This document shows, piece after piece, positions 53,921 through 60,436 of a stretch of 64,000 nt of DNA. The notes under the pieces were generated by a model that worked only from the letters and a program-made list of their open reading frames with translations, was not told the origin of the DNA and searched no databases. Both the position numbers and the translations under genes were made by a program. Numbering within the stretch: position 1 is the first letter of the stretch; every line of letters begins with the position of its first letter. This stretch comes from Devosia sp. 67-54 (GTDB lineage: Bacteria; Pseudomonadota; Alphaproteobacteria; Rhizobiales; Devosiaceae): the NCBI RefSeq assembly GCF_001899075.1, contig NZ_MKVA01000003.1:310001-374000 (forward strand), read 5' to 3'.

Positions 53921-55159
53921 ATGACTGATCTTGCAAGCGGCCTTGAGAACAAGGCCGGCACCGGCGGCGGCGCCGACACCGAGGCGCTGGTCGCCGAGCT
54001 GATGGGCGCGTTCGAAGAGTACAAGCGCACCAATGAGGGGCGCCTGGGCGAGCTCGAGCGCCGCGGCGCGGCCGATGCGCTGACCGAGGACAAGCTCGGC
54101 CGCCTGAACCAGGCGCTCGACGGCGCCAAGGCGGCCATCGACCGCGCCAATCTGGAGCGGGCGCGGCCGCGGCTCGAGGCCGGCGGGCCCGCCGGCGGGG
54201 CCGGCGCCGGCGACGAGTACAAGGATGCCTTCGCCGCCTATGTGAAGCGCGGCGAGGAGAAGGCGCTGTCGGTGGGCAGCAATGCCGATGGCGGCTATCT
54301 GGTGCCGGTCGAGACCGATACCGAGATCACCCGGCTGATGACGGCGATCTCGCCGATCCGCTCGCTCGCCAGCGTGCGCAAGGTGTCGAGCGCGACCTAC
54401 AAGAAACCGGTGACCACCGCCGGCCTTGCGACCGGCTGGGTGGCCGAGACCGCGAGCCGGCCGCAGACCGACAGCCAGACCATCGATGCGCTGAACTTTC
54501 CGACGGCCGAGCTCTACGCCATGCCGGCGGCCACCGCGCAGTTCCTCGACGACGTGGCCGTCGATGTCGGCCAGTGGATCGCCGAAGAGGTGAATGCGGC
54601 GTTCGCGCAGCAGGAGGGCACGGCCTTCGTTTCCGGCAACGGCACCAACAAGCCCAAGGGCTTTCTCGCCGAGACCACGGTGGCCGAGGCGAGCTGGGCC
54701 TGGGGCAAGCTCGGCTACGTCACCACCGGGGTGAGCGGCGCGCTGCCGGCGAGCGACCAGTCGGACGTGCTGATCGACCTGGTCTATGCGCTGAAGGCGG
54801 GCTACCGGCAGAATGCGAGCTTCGTGATGAACCGCAAGACGCAAGGCGTGCTGCGCAAGCTCAAGGACGACGCCGGCAATTATCTGTGGCAGCCGGCGGC
54901 AACCGCCGACGGCAAGGCGACGCTGATGGGCTTCCCGCTGGTGGAGGCCGAGGACATGCCCGACATCGCCGCCAACTCGCTGTCCATCGCCTTCGGCGAT
55001 TTCCGCCGCGGCTATCTGGTGGTGGACCGCGCCGGCGTCAACGTGCTGCGCGACCCCTACAGCGCCAAGCCCTATGTGCTGTTCTACACCACCAAGCGCG
55101 TCGGCGGCGGCGTGCAGGACTACGACGCCATCAAGCTGCTGAAATTCGGCACGGCCTAG
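53921..55159 (+). CDS. GTA major capsid protein, HK97 family (orfg5)
   Basis: A 412-aa coat protein. Residues 1-100 are charged and helical, as expected for the cleaved scaffold-like delta domain. The mature part begins near GDEYKDAFAAYVKRGEEKAL. Capsid hallmarks are GGYLVPVETDTEITRLMTAISPIRSLASVRKVSS, FAQQEGTAFVSGNGTNKPKGFL and GDFRRGYLVVDRAGVNVLRDPY. ATG 53921 has GAGGA nine bases upstream. Confidence 0.96.
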   Translation: MTDLASGLENKAGTGGGADTEALVAELMGAFEEYKRTNEGRLGELERRGAADALTEDKLGRLNQALDGAKAAIDRANLERARPRLEAGGPAGGAGAGDEYKDAFAAYVKRGEEKALSVGSNADGGYLVPVETDTEITRLMTAISPIRSLASVRKVSSATYKKPVTTAGLATGWVAETASRPQTDSQTIDALNFPTAELYAMPAATAQFLDDVAVDVGQWIAEEVNAAFAQQEGTAFVSGNGTNKPKGFLAETTVAEASWAWGKLGYVTTGVSGALPASDQSDVLIDLVYALKAGYRQNASFVMNRKTQGVLRKLKDDAGNYLWQPAATADGKATLMGFPLVEAEDMPDIAANSLSIAFGDFRRGYLVVDRAGVNVLRDPYSAKPYVLFYTTKRVGGGVQDYDAIKLLKFGTA

Positions 55160-55213
55160 CCGTCGCCGAGGCCCGGCGCGCCTGCCCCTCCCTCGGGCGC
55201 GCCGGGCAATGAG

Positions 55214-55344
55214 GTGAATGGTGAATGGTGAATGGTGAATGGTGAATGGTGAATGGTGAATGGTGAATGGAGGGGCGTCTCTCGGGTAGGACGCTGTTCC
55301 AACGCCGACGGTTCACCACTCACCATTCACCATTCACCATTCAC
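55214..55344. repeat. Tandem GTGAATG array with inverted CATTCAC copies
   Basis: Eight exact tandem copies of GTGAATG (55214-55269) face three exact CATTCAC copies plus one CACTCAC variant (55317-55344). The two arms can pair into a stem of about 28 bp in several registers, with a loop of at least 47 bases. It lies between the capsid gene and orfg6. It may be a terminator or attenuator, or a slippage hotspot. It is not a CRISPR array because there are no spacers. Confidence 0.8.
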
Positions 55345-55371
55345 TTGTTCTTTCGACCCCCGGAGACGATC

Positions 55372-55845
55372 ATGACTTCAACCCTCATCGCCGGACCCGG
55401 CGAGGAGCCGGTGGCGCTGGCCGAGGCCAAGGCGTTCTGCCGCATCGACGGCAGCGACGAGGATGCGCTGGTCGCGGCGCTGATCGTCGCGGCGCGGCTG
55501 CAGGTCGAGAGCCTTACCGGCCGCGCGCTGGTGACGCAGACCTGGCGCCTGACACTCAATTGCGCGCCGCGCCTGGTGGCGCTGCCGGTGCTCCCGGTGG
55601 CGTCGCTGCTCGTCGCGCCCGACGGCGCGGTGCTACAGGGCGATGCGGTGCTGCTGGCCGAGCCCGTCGACGCGCTCAGCATCGACTATACCGCCGGCTA
55701 TGGCGCCGCCGCCGACGTGCCGGCCGACCTCAGGCAGGCGGTGCTGACGCTGGTGGCGTATTGGTACGAACACCGCGACGCGCTGACCGCGCCGCCGCTC
55801 GGCTTCGACCGGCTGCTGGCGGGCTACAAGCGGGTGCGGCTGTGA
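55372..55845 (+). CDS. GTA head-tail connector protein (orfg6)
   Basis: A 157-aa protein of the gp6/phiE125 gp8 family (TIGR02215). It shows EEPVALAEAKAFCRIDGSDEDALVAALIVAARLQVESLTGRALVTQTWRLTL, and ends with DLRQAVLTLVAYWYEHRD and the conserved GFDRLLAGYKRVRL. Start ATG 55372 has GGAG upstream; an earlier open frame runs through the repeat and is rejected. Confidence 0.9.
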   Translation: MTSTLIAGPGEEPVALAEAKAFCRIDGSDEDALVAALIVAARLQVESLTGRALVTQTWRLTLNCAPRLVALPVLPVASLLVAPDGAVLQGDAVLLAEPVDALSIDYTAGYGAAADVPADLRQAVLTLVAYWYEHRDALTAPPLGFDRLLAGYKRVRL

Positions 55846-56183
55846 GCGAGACCATTCCGCCGCTCGGCACGCTGACCGACCGCGTCGTGCTCAAGCGCCG
55901 CACCACGACCGACGAGGACGAGGGCGGCGAGGTCGCATTGTTCTCGCCGCTGGCGACGGTGTGGCCACGGGTGCGCCGGCTGGGCGCGCGCGCCGCGATG
56001 GAGGCCGACGGCCGCGGACAGACGCTGACGCATGCGGTGGTGCTGCGGTTCCGCTCCGACCTCAGGCCGGGCGACCGCATCGCCTATCGCGGCACCGACC
56101 TCGAGGTGCTGGCGGCGAGCGACCTCAACGGCCGCCGCGCCTATCTGAGCTGCCAGTGCAGCGAGCGGGTGGTGACCGGATGA
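55842..56183 (+). CDS. GTA head-tail adaptor (orfg7)
   Basis: A 113-aa protein of the phage head-closure family (SPP1 gp16/HK97 gp10-like). LTDRVVLKRRTTTDEDEGGEVALFSPLATVWPRVRRL and RFRSDLRPGDRIAYRGTDLEVLA are the visible family strands. GTG 55842 overlaps the previous TGA by four bases, so it is coupled. Confidence 0.88.
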   Translation: MSETIPPLGTLTDRVVLKRRTTTDEDEGGEVALFSPLATVWPRVRRLGARAAMEADGRGQTLTHAVVLRFRSDLRPGDRIAYRGTDLEVLAASDLNGRRAYLSCQCSERVVTG

Positions 56184-56563
56184 CGCATCCCCTGGTTGTG
56201 CTGCAGGCGGGCCTGGTCGCGGCCTGGCGCGAGGCCGGCCTCGCGGCGTTCGACGCGCCGCCGGCCGGCTCGGTGCCGCCCTATGTCGTGATCGGCCGCC
56301 ACGATGTGCTGCCGCGCGACGGCGACGCCGCGCCCGGCTACGAGCACCGGCTGCTGCTGCATGTGTGGGCGGAGGGCGCGAGCCGCAAAGCCGTGGTGGC
56401 GCTGGCGGGGAGCGCAGTGGACGCGGCGCTGGAGGCGGCGCTCGACGGCGATCTGCGCGTGACGCTCAGGCGGCACGACCGCACCGACACCGCGATCGAC
56501 GCCGTGACGGGGCGCGCGCGGGCGGCGGTGAGCATGACGTTCTATACGGAACAAGACAGCTGA
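56180..56563 (+). CDS. GTA DUF3168 tail-completion protein (orfg8)
   Basis: A 127-aa protein that joins the tail to the head in related phages. Visible: YVVIGRHDVLPRDGDAAPGYEHRLLLHVWAEG and the C-terminal RARAAVSMTFYTEQD. ATG 56180 overlaps the orfg7 stop (ATGA). Confidence 0.88.
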   Translation: MTHPLVVLQAGLVAAWREAGLAAFDAPPAGSVPPYVVIGRHDVLPRDGDAAPGYEHRLLLHVWAEGASRKAVVALAGSAVDAALEAALDGDLRVTLRRHDRTDTAIDAVTGRARAAVSMTFYTEQDS

Positions 56564-56580
56564 ATGTGCAGTTGGCGCCA

Positions 56581-56605
56581 CCTTCCCCCGCAAGCGGGAG
56601 AAGGG
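56581..56605. repeat. REP-like palindrome inside the GTA cluster
   Basis: CCTTCCCCCGCAAGCGGGAGAAGG forms a short imperfect stem, followed by GACCTGACTGCATCATC. The flank resembles that of the palindromes at 23128-23236, so both may belong to one element family. It lies in the 75-base gap between orfg8 and orfg9. Confidence 0.55.
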
Positions 56606-56638
56606 ACCTGACTGCATCATCAATGAAGGAATTGTGAC

Positions 56639-57052
56639 ATGGCGGCCCAGAGTGGCAAGGACATGCTGTTGAAGCTCGACCAGACCGGGTCGGGCAGCTT
56701 TCTCACGGTGGCGGGGCTGCGCACGCGGGCGCTGGCGTTCAACGCCGCGTCGATCGACGTGACCGACACCGAAAGCGCCGGGCGCTGGCGCGAACTGCTG
56801 GCCGGCGGCGGCATCAGGCGCGCCGCACTGAGCGGCAGCGGCATCTTCAAGGACCAGGCGTCGGATGCGGCGATCCGCGAGCTGTTCTTTGCCGGCACCC
56901 TGCGGAGCTGGCAGCTGGTGCTGCCCGATTTCGGCGTGGTGCAGGGGCCGTTCCAGATCACCGCGCTGGAGTTTTCCGCCGACCACGCCGGCGAGGTGAC
57001 GTTCGAGATGGCGCTCGAGAGCGCGGGGGAACTGAGCTTTACGGCGAGCTGA
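56639..57052 (+). CDS. GTA major tail protein (orfg9)
   Basis: A 137-aa tail-tube subunit of the TP901-1/GTA type. It shows GKDMLLKLDQTGSGSFLTVAGLRTRALAFNAASIDVTDTESAGRWRELLAGGGIRRAALSGSGIF, the strongest signature of this family, and a beta-rich C-terminus. Its TGA at 57050-57052 directly abuts the stop of the convergent toxin gene (57053-57055), so no intergenic base remains. Confidence 0.93.
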   Translation: MAAQSGKDMLLKLDQTGSGSFLTVAGLRTRALAFNAASIDVTDTESAGRWRELLAGGGIRRAALSGSGIFKDQASDAAIRELFFAGTLRSWQLVLPDFGVVQGPFQITALEFSADHAGEVTFEMALESAGELSFTAS

Positions 57053-57346
57053 TCATCCGGGCAGGCGTCCGCGCCGGCTGTGCAGCACATCGAGGATGAC
57101 GATGGTTTCCGCCGCGCCGCGGCCCTCGATCCGATAGCTGAGGATATAGCTGATGTCGGTCAGCGACTTGACGTAGGTGTGCGGCAACCGGCCCGGCCGT
57201 CCTGTGGAATGTTGGCCAAGGGCGTCGCCGGCCTCGACGATTCGATGCGTGACCGCGTGCGCGGCTTCGGGGTTCCGCCTGGCAAGATAGAGGAAGATCG
57301 AGGCGAGGGATTTGTCGGCCCGATTGGACCAACGCACCGACCTCAT
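57053..57346 (-). CDS. parE: ParE/RelE-superfamily toxin
   Basis: A 97-aa protein: VRWSNRADKSLASIFLYLARRNPEAAHAVTHRIVEAG, then GRPGRLPHTYVKSLTDISYILSYRIEGRGAAETIVILDVLHSRRG. This is the ParE plasmid-stabilisation pattern, which poisons gyrase. ATG 57346 overlaps the antitoxin TGA (ATGA). It is on the minus strand inside the otherwise plus-strand GTA cluster, which marks it as an insertion. Confidence 0.88.
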   Translation of the reverse strand: MRSVRWSNRADKSLASIFLYLARRNPEAAHAVTHRIVEAGDALGQHSTGRPGRLPHTYVKSLTDISYILSYRIEGRGAAETIVILDVLHSRRGRLPG

Positions 57347-57627
57347 CGGGCGGCGACTTTCTTGTGGGTGCGGTCATCGCTCCGGTGGATCTCGAAAAGC
57401 GCGTCGATATGGGCCTTCACCTGCTCGCTGGTGAAGACGCGGCCCTCGTCGGCATCTTTTATGCCTTCAAGGATGCCTTCGACGATTTCGATCTCTTCCG
57501 CGACATAGGCGCCGAGCGCGTCGGCGACGAGATAGGAGCGGCTCCGCCCCGTCATCCCGGCCAGGCGATCGAGTTTTTCCTTGGTGTCGAGCGACACCCG
57601 CACGGTGATCGTGGTGGTTTCGGCCAT
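57343..57627 (-). CDS. parD: ParD-like ribbon-helix-helix antitoxin
   Basis: A 94-aa protein: TTTITVRVSLDTKEKLDRLAGMTGRSRSYLVADALGAYV is a CopG/ParD ribbon-helix-helix DNA-binding domain. The C-terminal part (EEIEIVEGILEGIKDADEGRVFTSEQVKAHIDALFEIHR) is acidic and would wrap the toxin. ATG 57627 has GGAGGA upstream. The upstream gap of 65 bases carries a phased operator. Confidence 0.9.
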   Translation of the reverse strand: MAETTTITVRVSLDTKEKLDRLAGMTGRSRSYLVADALGAYVAEEIEIVEGILEGIKDADEGRVFTSEQVKAHIDALFEIHRSDDRTHKKVAAR

Positions 57628-57651
57628 GGCCGTCCTCCGGTGCTGCAGCAG

Positions 57652-57691
57652 CAATTGTACACATCCTAACACAAACGAACACAGGTGAACA
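57652..57691. promoter_or_regulatory. Four-unit 10-bp-phased operator for ParD
   Basis: Read on the minus strand, four units follow each other with no gap: TGTTCACCTG, TGTTCGTTTG, TGTTAGGATG and TGTACAATTG. Each starts TGT and ends TG or TTG with 10-bp spacing, so binding sites lie on one face of the helix, as in operators of CopG/ParD-type proteins. The last unit ends one base before the CATG containing the start of the next GTA gene. Confidence 0.65.
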
Positions 57692-57692
57692 C

Positions 57693-58007
57693 ATGGCCAA
57701 TATGCAGCGTGGCGAGATCAGCGCCGTGATCGGCGGGGAGGAGCGGGTGCTGTGCCTGACGCTGGGGGCGGTGGCGGAGCTGGAGGCACGGCTCGGGGCG
57801 GGCGATCTGAGCGGGCTGGGCGAGCGCTTTGCCGGCGGGCGGGTGTCGGCGCGCGATTTGACGGCGATCCTCGGCGCCGGGCTGCGCGGCGGCGGCAACG
57901 CCATCACCGACGACGATCTGGCGCAGATGGCGGTGGAGGGTGGGCTGAAGGGCGCGGCGGAGATCGCCGTACGGTTGCTGCGCGCCACCTTCGGGGAAGC
58001 GGCATGA
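57693..58007 (+). CDS. GTA tail-assembly chaperone (orfg10)
   Basis: A 104-aa protein of the gene-transfer-agent TAC family: RGEISAVIGGEERVLCLTLGAVAELEARLGAGDLSGLGERFAGGRVSARDLTAILGAGLRGGG. It binds the tape-measure protein during tail assembly. ATG 57693 lies next to the ParD operator and there is little room for its own ribosome site, except the purines of ACAGGTGAACAC. Confidence 0.9.
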   Translation: MANMQRGEISAVIGGEERVLCLTLGAVAELEARLGAGDLSGLGERFAGGRVSARDLTAILGAGLRGGGNAITDDDLAQMAVEGGLKGAAEIAVRLLRATFGEAA

Positions 58008-58195
58008 ACGCCTTTCCGTGGAGCGCGGCGATGCGGCTCGGCTTCGGCGTGCTGCGGCTGTCGAGCAAGGAGTTCTGGGGGCTGACGCCGCGCGAGCTGG
58101 CGGCGGCCTTCGAGGCGCTGAGCGGCGCGCGGCCGGGTGCGCCGGATCGCGACCGGCTCAAGCAGATGATGGAGCGGTTCCCCGATGGACGATGA
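58004..58195 (+). CDS. GTA phage tail assembly chaperone 2 (orfg10.1)
   Basis: A 63-aa protein of the rcc01693/TIGR02216 type: PWSAAMRLGFGVLRLSSKEFWGLTPRELAAAFEAL. It overlaps orfg10 by four bases and the tape-measure gene by 11. Confidence 0.88.
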   Translation: MNAFPWSAAMRLGFGVLRLSSKEFWGLTPRELAAAFEALSGARPGAPDRDRLKQMMERFPDGR

Positions 58196-58718
58196 TCCGC
58201 ATGACTTTGTGCGCGAGCTGGGCGACGTGAATGCCGAGCTCCGGCGCGTGGGCGATCTGGCGGCCGGCGTCGGACGCTCGCTGAGCACGGCGCTGCGCGG
58301 CGCGGTGATGGACGGCAAGTCGCTGAAGGCCGTGCTGGGCGACGTCGCCAGGGCGTTCGCCGATCTCGCGCTGAAGGCGGCGCTGAAGCCGGTGGGCACG
58401 CTGGTGTCGACCGCGCTCGAAGGGCTGTTCACCGCGACCGATCCGGCGGTCACCAGGTTCGCCAAGGGCGGCGTGATCGCGGCGCCGAGCTATTTTCCGA
58501 CGCAAGGCGGCATGGCGCTGGCGGGCGAGGCGGGACCGGAGGCGATCGTGCCGCTGCGCCGCGGCAGCGACGGCCGGCTCGGCATCGCCGGCGGCGGGGG
58601 CGGCGTGAACGTGACGTTCAACGTGACGGCGACGGATGCCCGCAGCTTTGCGGCGAGCGAGGCCGAGATCTCGGCCATGCTGCTGCGCGCCGTGAAGCGC
58701 GGCACGCGGGCGAGCTGA
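58185..58718 (+). CDS. GTA short tape-measure protein (orfg11)
   Basis: A 177-aa protein. RALRDGAVMDGKSLKAVLGDVARAF-like sequence (residues about 40-60) precedes the phage tape-measure end FAKGGVIAAPSYFPTQGGMALAGEAGPEAIVPLRRGSDGRLGI. The length implies a very short tail, as in RcGTA, rather than a full siphophage tail. Confidence 0.88.
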   Translation: MDDDPHDFVRELGDVNAELRRVGDLAAGVGRSLSTALRGAVMDGKSLKAVLGDVARAFADLALKAALKPVGTLVSTALEGLFTATDPAVTRFAKGGVIAAPSYFPTQGGMALAGEAGPEAIVPLRRGSDGRLGIAGGGGGVNVTFNVTATDARSFAASEAEISAMLLRAVKRGTRAS

Positions 58719-58731
58719 CGGGACAGGCAAC

Positions 58732-59355
58732 ATGGCATTTCACCAGATCCGCTTTCCGCTCGACGTGGCGCTGGGGGCGCGCGGCGGGCCGGAGCGGGCG
58801 ACCGATATCGTGACGCTGCACAGCGGCCGCGAGGAGCGCAACAGCCGCTGGGCCGGCTCGCGCCGGCGCTACAATGCCGGCTATGGCGTCAAGTCGCGCG
58901 CCGATTTGCAGGCGGTGCTGGCGTTCTTCGAGGAGCGGCGCGGACGGTTCCATTCGTTCCTGTGGCGCGACGGGCTCGACCATTCGAGCGGCGCCGAGAC
59001 GCCGACCGCGTTCGACCAGATCATCGGCACCGGCGACGGCAGTACGACGGCGTTCCAGTTGACGAAGACCTACGGCGCGGCGTTCGACCCCTATGTGCGC
59101 CCGATCACCAAGCCGGTGGAGGGCAGCGCGAGGCTGGCGGTGGATGGCGTCGAGCTGGCGGGCAGCGGCTTCACCGTCAATACGCTGACCGGAATGGTGA
59201 CGCTGGCCGCGGCGCCGGCCGCCGATGCGGCGGTGACGGCGGGGTTTCTATTCGACGTGCCGGTGCGCTTCGACACCGACCGGCTCGACATCGAGCTCAG
59301 TAGTTTCGATGCGGCCGAAGCGCCGGCCATTCCCTTGATCGAGGTGCTGGAATGA
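58732..59355 (+). CDS. GTA DUF2460 distal tail protein (orfg12)
   Basis: A 207-aa protein (TIGR02217 type). FHQIRFPLDVALGARGGPERATDIVTLHSGREERNSRWAGSRRRYNAGYG and HSFLWRDGLDHSS are diagnostic. It forms the ring at the end of the tail. It overlaps orfg13 by four bases. Confidence 0.93.
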   Translation: MAFHQIRFPLDVALGARGGPERATDIVTLHSGREERNSRWAGSRRRYNAGYGVKSRADLQAVLAFFEERRGRFHSFLWRDGLDHSSGAETPTAFDQIIGTGDGSTTAFQLTKTYGAAFDPYVRPITKPVEGSARLAVDGVELAGSGFTVNTLTGMVTLAAAPAADAAVTAGFLFDVPVRFDTDRLDIELSSFDAAEAPAIPLIEVLE

Positions 59356-60011
59356 GAACGCTGGACCTGGGCTTCAAGGCGCATGTCGAAAGCGGCGCGA
59401 CGACGCTGGCGACCTGCTGGAAGCTGACGCGCCGCGATGCGCTGGTGCTGGGCTTCACCGACCATGACCGCACGCTGCGCGTCGACGGCGTCGACTATGC
59501 GCCGATGCGCGGGCTCGACGGTGGCGAGGTGCCGGCGCGGCTCGGGGCGCAGGTCGATACCGGCGAGGTGGTGGGCATCCTGCATTCGGCGGCGATCAGC
59601 GAGGCCGATATCGTCGCCGGGCTCTACGACGGCGCCGCGGTCGAGACCTGGCGCGTCAACTGGCGCGACGTGACGCAACGGCTGCTGCAGCGTCGGGCGA
59701 CCATCGGCGAGATCGTGCGCGAGGACGGGCAGTATCGCGCCGAGCTCAGGAGCGGCCAGCAGGCGCTGAACCAGGTGCGCGGGCGCATCTATTCGGTCTA
59801 TTGCGACGCGGTGCTGGGCGATGCGCGCTGCACGGTGGCGCACGGCCATCCGAATTTCGGGCTTGGCTGCGACCGGGCGCTGGCGACGTGCCGCGACCGC
59901 TTCGGCAATGTCGCGAACTTCCGTGGCTTCCCACATATCCCGGGCAACGATTTCGTGCTGCGCTATCCGCAGGCGGGGAGCGCGCTCAACGGCGCGCCGC
60001 TGCTGCCATGA
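59352..60011 (+). CDS. GTA DUF2163 baseplate hub protein (orfg13)
   Basis: A 219-aa protein (TIGR02218). It shows TTLATCWKLTRRDALVLGFTDHDRTL near residue 18. The Cys-rich C-terminal part (YCDAVLGDARCTV, LGCDRALATCRDRFGNVANFRGFPHIPGNDF) is known in RcGTA to bind an iron-sulfur cluster; four Cys are conserved here. It overlaps its neighbours by four bases at each end. Confidence 0.93.
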   Translation: MRTLDLGFKAHVESGATTLATCWKLTRRDALVLGFTDHDRTLRVDGVDYAPMRGLDGGEVPARLGAQVDTGEVVGILHSAAISEADIVAGLYDGAAVETWRVNWRDVTQRLLQRRATIGEIVREDGQYRAELRSGQQALNQVRGRIYSVYCDAVLGDARCTVAHGHPNFGLGCDRALATCRDRFGNVANFRGFPHIPGNDFVLRYPQAGSALNGAPLLP

Positions 60012-60436
60012 GGCGCGGCGAGATCGTCGCCACGGCGCGCGGCTGGCTCGGCACGCCGTACCGGCACCAGGCGGCGACGCGCGGCGCGGGCTGCGACTGC
60101 CTCGGCCTGCTGCGCGGCGTGTGGCGGCAGCTTTACGGCGACGAGCCGCTGGCGGTGCCGCCCTATCGCGCCGACTGGCGCGATGCGGCGCATCGCGAGA
60201 CGCTGCGGCTGGCGGCGGAACGGCTGCTGTGGCCGGCGGGCGGGAGCTTACAAGCGGGGCAGGTGCTGCTGTTCCGGCTGGGGCGCAGCGCCGTGCCGCG
60301 CCATTGCGGCATCGCGATTGCCGCCGACCGCTTCATCCATGCGCAGGAGGGGCTGGGCGTGGTCGAGGCCAATCTCACCGAGGGCTGGGCGACACGCATC
60401 GCCGGCCGCTACGATTTTCCCGGAGTGACGATCTGA
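60008..60436 (+). CDS. GTA NlpC/P60 peptidase (orfg14)
   Basis: A 142-aa cysteine peptidase (TIGR02219) used at the tail tip to cut the cell wall during DNA delivery. It has catalytic Cys in GAGCDCLGLLRGVW near residue 29 and His in PRHCGIAI near residue 100. It overlaps both neighbours (ATGA and TGATG). Confidence 0.93.
   Translation: MRRGEIVATARGWLGTPYRHQAATRGAGCDCLGLLRGVWRQLYGDEPLAVPPYRADWRDAAHRETLRLAAERLLWPAGGSLQAGQVLLFRLGRSAVPRHCGIAIAADRFIHAQEGLGVVEANLTEGWATRIAGRYDFPGVTI

Noticed and set aside
55214-55344. GTGAATG repeats as a CRISPR array
   Set aside because: Units are 7 bp, contiguous and without spacers, and no cas gene is present.
55267-55371. Extended N-terminus of the head-tail connector through the repeat
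   Set aside because: The extra 35 residues are encoded by the inverted repeat and are not protein-like; ATG 55372 has a good ribosome site.
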